Positions 60,332-64,000 of a stretch of DNA of 64,000 bases are shown here, one piece after another. The DNA is from Gracilaria domingensis (lineage: Eukaryota > Rhodophyta > Florideophyceae > Gracilariales > Gracilariaceae), in assembly GCA_022539475.1 (NCBI GenBank), contig VCMS01000189.1, forward strand, positions 62,001-126,000. The letters are read 5' to 3'. The translations under genes and the position numbers were made by a program. Position 1 is the first letter of the stretch. Every line of letters starts with the position of its first letter. Below the pieces are notes generated by a model. That model was not told where the DNA came from. It made no database searches and saw only the letters and a list, made by a program, of their open reading frames with translations.

Positions 60332-63091
60332 ATGGGTGATCAACCCGCTTCCCCAACGGGGTGGTCGATGACGTTCGAACGCCGTGAAGACGGTGCCGAG
60401 GAGGGCATCACTCGCGCCCTTCCCGATGTGGTGGACCCCGGGGGTGAGACGGCGCCGTTTCAACCGAATTACCACGTGGTTGACTCTTCGCAGCCCTGTC
60501 TGCCGTCCCAGACCGGTACACCCGTGTCCTTTCCATCGGGCGCCGAGGCCCCCGTGGTGGCCAACCACTTGGTATTGGAGGAGCCGCACTACGACCCTAT
60601 AAAGGGATATTCGGCTTCTGAAGTCTCCCCCTCGCCGGAGGTCAACCGTTCGGTTCGCGAAACTGTTGCCGCCCGGTCGAAGATGTCTGGCAAGACCCCT
60701 GGGGTAGCGCGCGGCCGCGGCAGTGGCATCTTCAAGCCTAACACGCGGTCGAATACGCGCTCTCGTCAAGACCCTTACGGTCGCGGTGGGTATGATCCCT
60801 ACGCGGCCGTCGCGGGTCCGAGCAACGTTAACCCTCTTGCGGTGGCCGGTACGGTGGAGGCTCAACAGCTGAATCCTCATGACCTTAACAGGACGCACGG
60901 GCAGCCGCATGCCCACTATGGTGCACGCTTTGCCGATATCTCCGCCGAATTGGTCGCTCTGGGGAACTGGCCTTTCCACATCAGTTCCTCATTCTGTCCC
61001 TTGCGGTTCCGCCACATGGGTCTCACGCAGTATACCACAATTGCCCGTTGGGATTGTCGCCGATTGGAGGCGGTGCCTATGGCACCTCCTCCACCACGCA
61101 AGGGCGAGAAGCAGAGCCGGTTCGGTCGACAACAGTGTTTCCATGCGCGGCAGCGACACACGAAGTTTCTATACTACATCCCCGTGGCCGTACCATCGGA
61201 TCTCCCCTTCATCCGCTGCGATGGGGAGGTCCACTACTTCCGCCGTTTGGTAGATATCCTTCACCGCTTGGACGAACCTGCTACTCACCTCGAGGTCGAT
61301 CTGGAGTACGTCGCCTTTGAGCGCCCTTTGGATACCAATTATTGGACTGACCGTGGGAGGTGGGCGACCGATGCGATGGCTGAGAGCCGTGTTCGTCACC
61401 GTAACAACCGTACGCGGACCATGTTCCTGTTCCACAACGTTGAGTATTGGTCGCAGAGCGACCACAACCGCCGGGCATGGTATGTCAATCGACCCTCTTG
61501 GTGGGACCACTATGAAGTATGTCAGTGGCTGGAAGTGCCGACCCCGCCGGTCCTTGCGTACTTTGGTAGTAGCATCTCCCTCGAGAGGAACAACGCATAT
61601 GCCGTTTGGTCGGTCGCGCGCAGCGAGTGGGCCGTCATGGTGGCTATCCTCGCCCTTCAGGCTTCCGTGGAAGGTGTGACTTGGGACACGCGCTGCCCTG
61701 ACAAGTCTGTCGGGATCAGCGGAACTCAACCAGTTGGTCGTATCTTCAATATTCCCAACGATGTGGTCGGCGACATTCGTGCCATGGGGCTCTCCAACAT
61801 CGTGGAGGGCACCAAATATACTGCGCAGCAGTTGGATAGTTACCTCACTGCGGTAAGTAACCACAATTGGGGGCCTGAACAGGGTTGGGATGTCTACGAC
61901 CCGGAGGTTCATAGCATCGTGCCTCTCCAACAGCAGCACATGGCTGGCGAAGACCCATTTGGTAATGACGATACCGTGATGGTGGCTGCCGAGAACTATG
62001 AGTCCCCCGCATTGCCTCCGTCGGCACCTGTACAGGCTACTCCTCCGACCAGCGTGGCTGCGCCTGTTCCAAGTGGTCCGGCGAACCCTCAGGCGGCTGC
62101 TCACCCTCCCGGACGGGCTGCCCAGGGGCCTCTTCGGGTTGGTTTCCAGTCGCTTCCGGTGAATCCGGTGCCCCCTGGTGGTGATAGTGGCGCGATACGG
62201 AGCGCTCCGGCTCGTCTCAACCACGCCTCGATGGTGCACTTCAACCGTCCTGGTCCAAATGACATCCTCACCGCTGTGGATACTCTTACCAACTTGCTCC
62301 CCGTGGTTGCTCACCACGAGCGGCGCACTTCTGAGCTGCGACAGTTCCGCGACTACTTCCAGCGCAACCTCTACCGTGAGGTGACAGCCTATGTTGGTCA
62401 GTTGAGCAACCTTGTGGAAGGCCACGCGCCGTTACATCGACCCCCTGTGGAAAGTTTCAACCCGTACGCTCCTGCGTCACAGCAACCTGCGACCCCAATG
62501 GTAGGCTTTGGTGGCCTTGGTACGTATCAACCTCCTGGTGGACCTCCTGGTGGTGATCCTTCGGCACCTTTCCATACTCCGCTTGGTCCTCACAACGTTC
62601 CTCTTCCTCCAGCAAGTACTGGGACAGGAGCACCAAGTGGTTTCTCAACTGGTTTCCGTTCGGCTCCGCTTCCGTCGACGTCCGGTGCTCCTATGCCGCC
62701 TACTGGTCCTGGATCTTCGGGAGTTGGCGCACCTCCTGGTCTGACCCCCGGTGCAGGGCCGTCTAGTGGTCTTGCTCCTCCGACCTCTGGTGGCATCCCT
62801 CCGTCTAGCTTACCGCCTTCCTTCCATCCACCCACTGGTCCTGCGAATACCATGCCGGTAGTCAGCAGCGGTACCCCTGCGGGACCTGCTGGTACTTCTG
62901 CTCCCTTACCAAGTGGTGGTGCGCCAGCGAGCGCGGCTAGCGGCGGGGGCGGAAGCTCCGCCGGACCTATGTCGGTGTCCTCTGGTCGTGGAGGTTCCGC
63001 TTCATCTCGCGGGACCTCCCGTGGACGTGGTCGCGGTCGTGGAACCGGTCGTGGGCGCGGACGTGGCCGTGGGTCCTCCAAGGCCTCCTAA
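60332..63091 (+). CDS. Long antisense ORF in the second retroelement region; structured core plus RGG-rich tail
   Basis: The first ATG is 60332 (MGDQPASPTGWSMTF), giving 919 residues without a stop. Residues 1-175 are disordered with one RG patch. A globular region (about 190-540) is rich in Trp, Tyr and His: PFHISSSFCPLRF, RHTKFLYYIPVAV, EVHYFRRLVDILHRL, YWTDRGRWATDAM. A helical pair follows near 680-740 (HERRTSELRQFRDYF), then a Pro/Gly/Ser-rich tail and a final Arg-Gly block like an RNA-binding RGG region. AATAAA at 63130-63135 follows the stop. I recognise no family; a Gag-like or nucleic-acid-binding protein is possible. It is opposite in direction to the chromodomain polyprotein and ends about 150 bp from it. 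Confidence 0.6.
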   Translation: MGDQPASPTGWSMTFERREDGAEEGITRALPDVVDPGGETAPFQPNYHVVDSSQPCLPSQTGTPVSFPSGAEAPVVANHLVLEEPHYDPIKGYSASEVSPSPEVNRSVRETVAARSKMSGKTPGVARGRGSGIFKPNTRSNTRSRQDPYGRGGYDPYAAVAGPSNVNPLAVAGTVEAQQLNPHDLNRTHGQPHAHYGARFADISAELVALGNWPFHISSSFCPLRFRHMGLTQYTTIARWDCRRLEAVPMAPPPPRKGEKQSRFGRQQCFHARQRHTKFLYYIPVAVPSDLPFIRCDGEVHYFRRLVDILHRLDEPATHLEVDLEYVAFERPLDTNYWTDRGRWATDAMAESRVRHRNNRTRTMFLFHNVEYWSQSDHNRRAWYVNRPSWWDHYEVCQWLEVPTPPVLAYFGSSISLERNNAYAVWSVARSEWAVMVAILALQASVEGVTWDTRCPDKSVGISGTQPVGRIFNIPNDVVGDIRAMGLSNIVEGTKYTAQQLDSYLTAVSNHNWGPEQGWDVYDPEVHSIVPLQQQHMAGEDPFGNDDTVMVAAENYESPALPPSAPVQATPPTSVAAPVPSGPANPQAAAHPPGRAAQGPLRVGFQSLPVNPVPPGGDSGAIRSAPARLNHASMVHFNRPGPNDILTAVDTLTNLLPVVAHHERRTSELRQFRDYFQRNLYREVTAYVGQLSNLVEGHAPLHRPPVESFNPYAPASQQPATPMVGFGGLGTYQPPGGPPGGDPSAPFHTPLGPHNVPLPPASTGTGAPSGFSTGFRSAPLPSTSGAPMPPTGPGSSGVGAPPGLTPGAGPSSGLAPPTSGGIPPSSLPPSFHPPTGPANTMPVVSSGTPAGPAGTSAPLPSGGAPASAASGGGGSSAGPMSVSSGRGGSASSRGTSRGRGRGRGTGRGRGRGRGSSKAS

Positions 63092-63129
63092 GTCACCTCG
63101 TGGTTCGCTCTCGTGGATTCTTCTCGACT

Positions 63130-63135
63130 AATAAA
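63130..63135 (+). terminator. Polyadenylation signal AATAAA after the antisense ORF
   Basis: AATAAA 38 bp after the stop of the 919-residue ORF, followed by a T-rich and TTAGTTAG-repeat stretch. It supports plus-strand transcription of the ORF. Confidence 0.5.
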
Positions 63136-63229
63136 GTGTCTTGCATTGTGATCTCTGATCTTCTTTTGTTTTCCTGTTAGGTTAGTTAGTTAGCTTTTCG
63201 TGTAGCGTGGCGTTCAACGGCTTCGATAA

Positions 63230-63245
63230 CCCCCCCCCCTTCCTT
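63230..63245 (-). other. Polypurine tract after the polyprotein stop
   Basis: On the minus strand the stop TAA is followed directly by AAGGAAG then a G10 run. Position and composition fit the polypurine tract that primes plus-strand DNA in LTR elements, in which case the 3' LTR would start just left of it. Confidence 0.5.
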
Positions 63246-64000
63246 AGCGACGCGTACCACGCGAAGCAATACCAGTTGGTGGGGGCGTTCGCCCTTGTTT
63301 GCGCCAGTATCGGATGATGAAGTTGTTAGGGATATGACCAGGTGGTTCCATAGAGTCGTGCTCGGGCGACCATCCATACCATCTTACCCGGTAGCGCATA
63401 CCCTTTGTGGTGTGTTCGTGACCTACAATGGTGTCAATAGCGCACTCCTGAGTGTCTACTTGAGGGTGTGACTCTTCCATTTGGTCATGGGGTGCGTGGC
63501 TCCCCGTGGGTGGTGTGACCCGTTGGTCTTGCCGAGGCTCGATCTCCTGTGCCGCTTGGGTCGTGGGGTCAGCCGTTACGGCTCTGGTGGAAGGTTGACC
63601 GCTCGGCTGACTCATCATAGGAGGGGGTATGGGAGACGTTTGCTCCCTCTCCGCTTCTTGCTGCGTTGGCTCACCTATTGGTTGTGTATTCGCTGTCGTC
63701 GGTTGTGCGGCCTTGACAATCCTGTCGATGGAGACCGTGTTCTCCAAACCTTCCATTATGACCGTAGCGGTATGCTCATCGGAGCGAATCACCTTGTATG
63801 GTCCCGTGGACTTGGGTAGTAGTTTAGAATTGATATCCTCCTCAAGGCGGATGTCCTCTTCCATCTCCGCTGGGGTTGGTCGCTTACCTTTTGGTGGCAC
63901 GTCAAGGAAGACCATGTCTCCTGCTACCACTTTGGTCACTTTGCTCACCGTTCGGTCATAGTCCGCTTTATACCGTTCTTGGGCTGCTGTCATCTTAACT
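63244..64000 (-). CDS. C-terminal part of Ty3/Gypsy polyprotein: integrase end and chromodomain
   Basis: The frame is open to the right edge. The visible part begins with AQERYKADYDRTVSK, a common integrase C-terminal segment, then the beta-barrel-like VVAGDMVFLDVPPK and GPYKVIRSDEHTATV. A Gln/Pro/Thr-rich linker follows, and then a chromodomain (AIDTIVGHEHTTKGMRYRVRW to NFIIRYWRKQG). Chromodomains at this position direct some Ty3/Gypsy elements to particular chromatin. The rest of the element lies beyond the window. Confidence 0.88.
   Translation of the reverse strand, partial: VKMTAAQERYKADYDRTVSKVTKVVAGDMVFLDVPPKGKRPTPAEMEEDIRLEEDINSKLLPKSTGPYKVIRSDEHTATVIMEGLENTVSIDRIVKAAQPTTANTQPIGEPTQQEAEREQTSPIPPPMMSQPSGQPSTRAVTADPTTQAAQEIEPRQDQRVTPPTGSHAPHDQMEESHPQVDTQECAIDTIVGHEHTTKGMRYRVRWYGWSPEHDSMEPPGHIPNNFIIRYWRKQGRTPPPTGIASRGTRR

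Larger units (their letters stand above)
58840..64000 (-). mobile_element. Part of a second Ty3/Gypsy-type element with chromodomain, running off the right edge
   Basis: The minus-strand polyprotein end at 63244-64000, a purine-rich tract after its stop codon and a distinct composition back to about 58.85 kb suggest the 3' part of a large LTR element. The left limit is set only by composition and the first ACCANNTGGT palindrome (58886). The other LTR and most of pol lie outside the window, so age cannot be judged. The antisense ORF at 60332-63091 lies between the pol end and the left limit. Confidence 0.6.

Noticed and set aside
1-64000. CRISPR arrays, rRNA genes, bacterial operon signals
   Set aside because: None found by eye; the genes and introns are eukaryotic.

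Overview
The window is nuclear DNA of a photosynthetic eukaryote. My best guess is a red alga. The long-chain flavodoxin has a plastid-type leader and matches the family form I know from Chondrus (the SKSVRDGKFLGLP block and the long-chain loop). Genes are short, packed as convergent and divergent pairs, and mostly lack introns; where introns are visible they are 85-136 bp with GT-AG ends. Plastid lipid genes, a plant-type CDKC kinase, a plant-type uridine kinase/UPRT fusion and a POB1/LRB-like BTB protein point the same way. The species cannot be named from sequence alone.

Layout. (1) 1-10.8 kb is gene-dense and GC-rich: the 3' end of a membrane protein gene, an MPDU1-like PQ-loop protein, a WD40 protein, a two-TM channel-like protein, an EAPP homologue, a phytol/farnesol (dolichol) kinase, uridine kinase/UPRT and a BTB-BACK-MATH-like protein. 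(2) 10.8-24.6 kb is mostly gene desert with one bZIP gene (18.07-18.98 kb). It holds two GC-rich islands, near 14.8 and 21.8 kb, where the plus strand switches abruptly from G-rich to C-rich; these look like divergent promoters of unrecognised transcripts. (3) 24.6-39.9 kb is gene-dense again: chalcone-isomerase-like fatty-acid-binding protein and plastid LPAAT (divergent pair), SAM-carrier-like mitochondrial carrier, CDKC, PI4K-beta, a 3.5 kb AT-rich gap with a foldback element, an unrecognised GC-rich gene and phosphomannose isomerase. (4) 39.9-44.6 kb: two hypothetical genes and flavodoxin. (5) 45-57.2 kb is an AT-richer accessory island: four paralogous P-loop GTPases, three with glycine-zipper tails, with a young-looking Ty3/Gypsy element (identical 218 bp LTRs, 5 bp target duplication GTTAT) inserted between the third and fourth. 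(6) 58.8 kb to the right edge is part of a second Ty3/Gypsy-type chromodomain element on the minus strand, plus a 919-residue ORF in antisense. This last region carries at least 21 copies of the palindrome CCANNTGG, 13 of them as ACCANNTGGT.

Themes. Several genes bear on lipids and glycans (LPAAT, CHI-like protein, polyprenol kinase, MPDU1, phosphomannose isomerase, PI4K), but only the LPAAT/CHI-like pair is physically linked in a way that suggests co-regulation. Four host genes need a one-base frame change to read through, two of them at homopolymers, so uncorrected base-calling errors are the simplest explanation. The best candidates for something new are the motif-saturated retroelement with its antisense ORF, and the glycine-zipper GTPase cluster.
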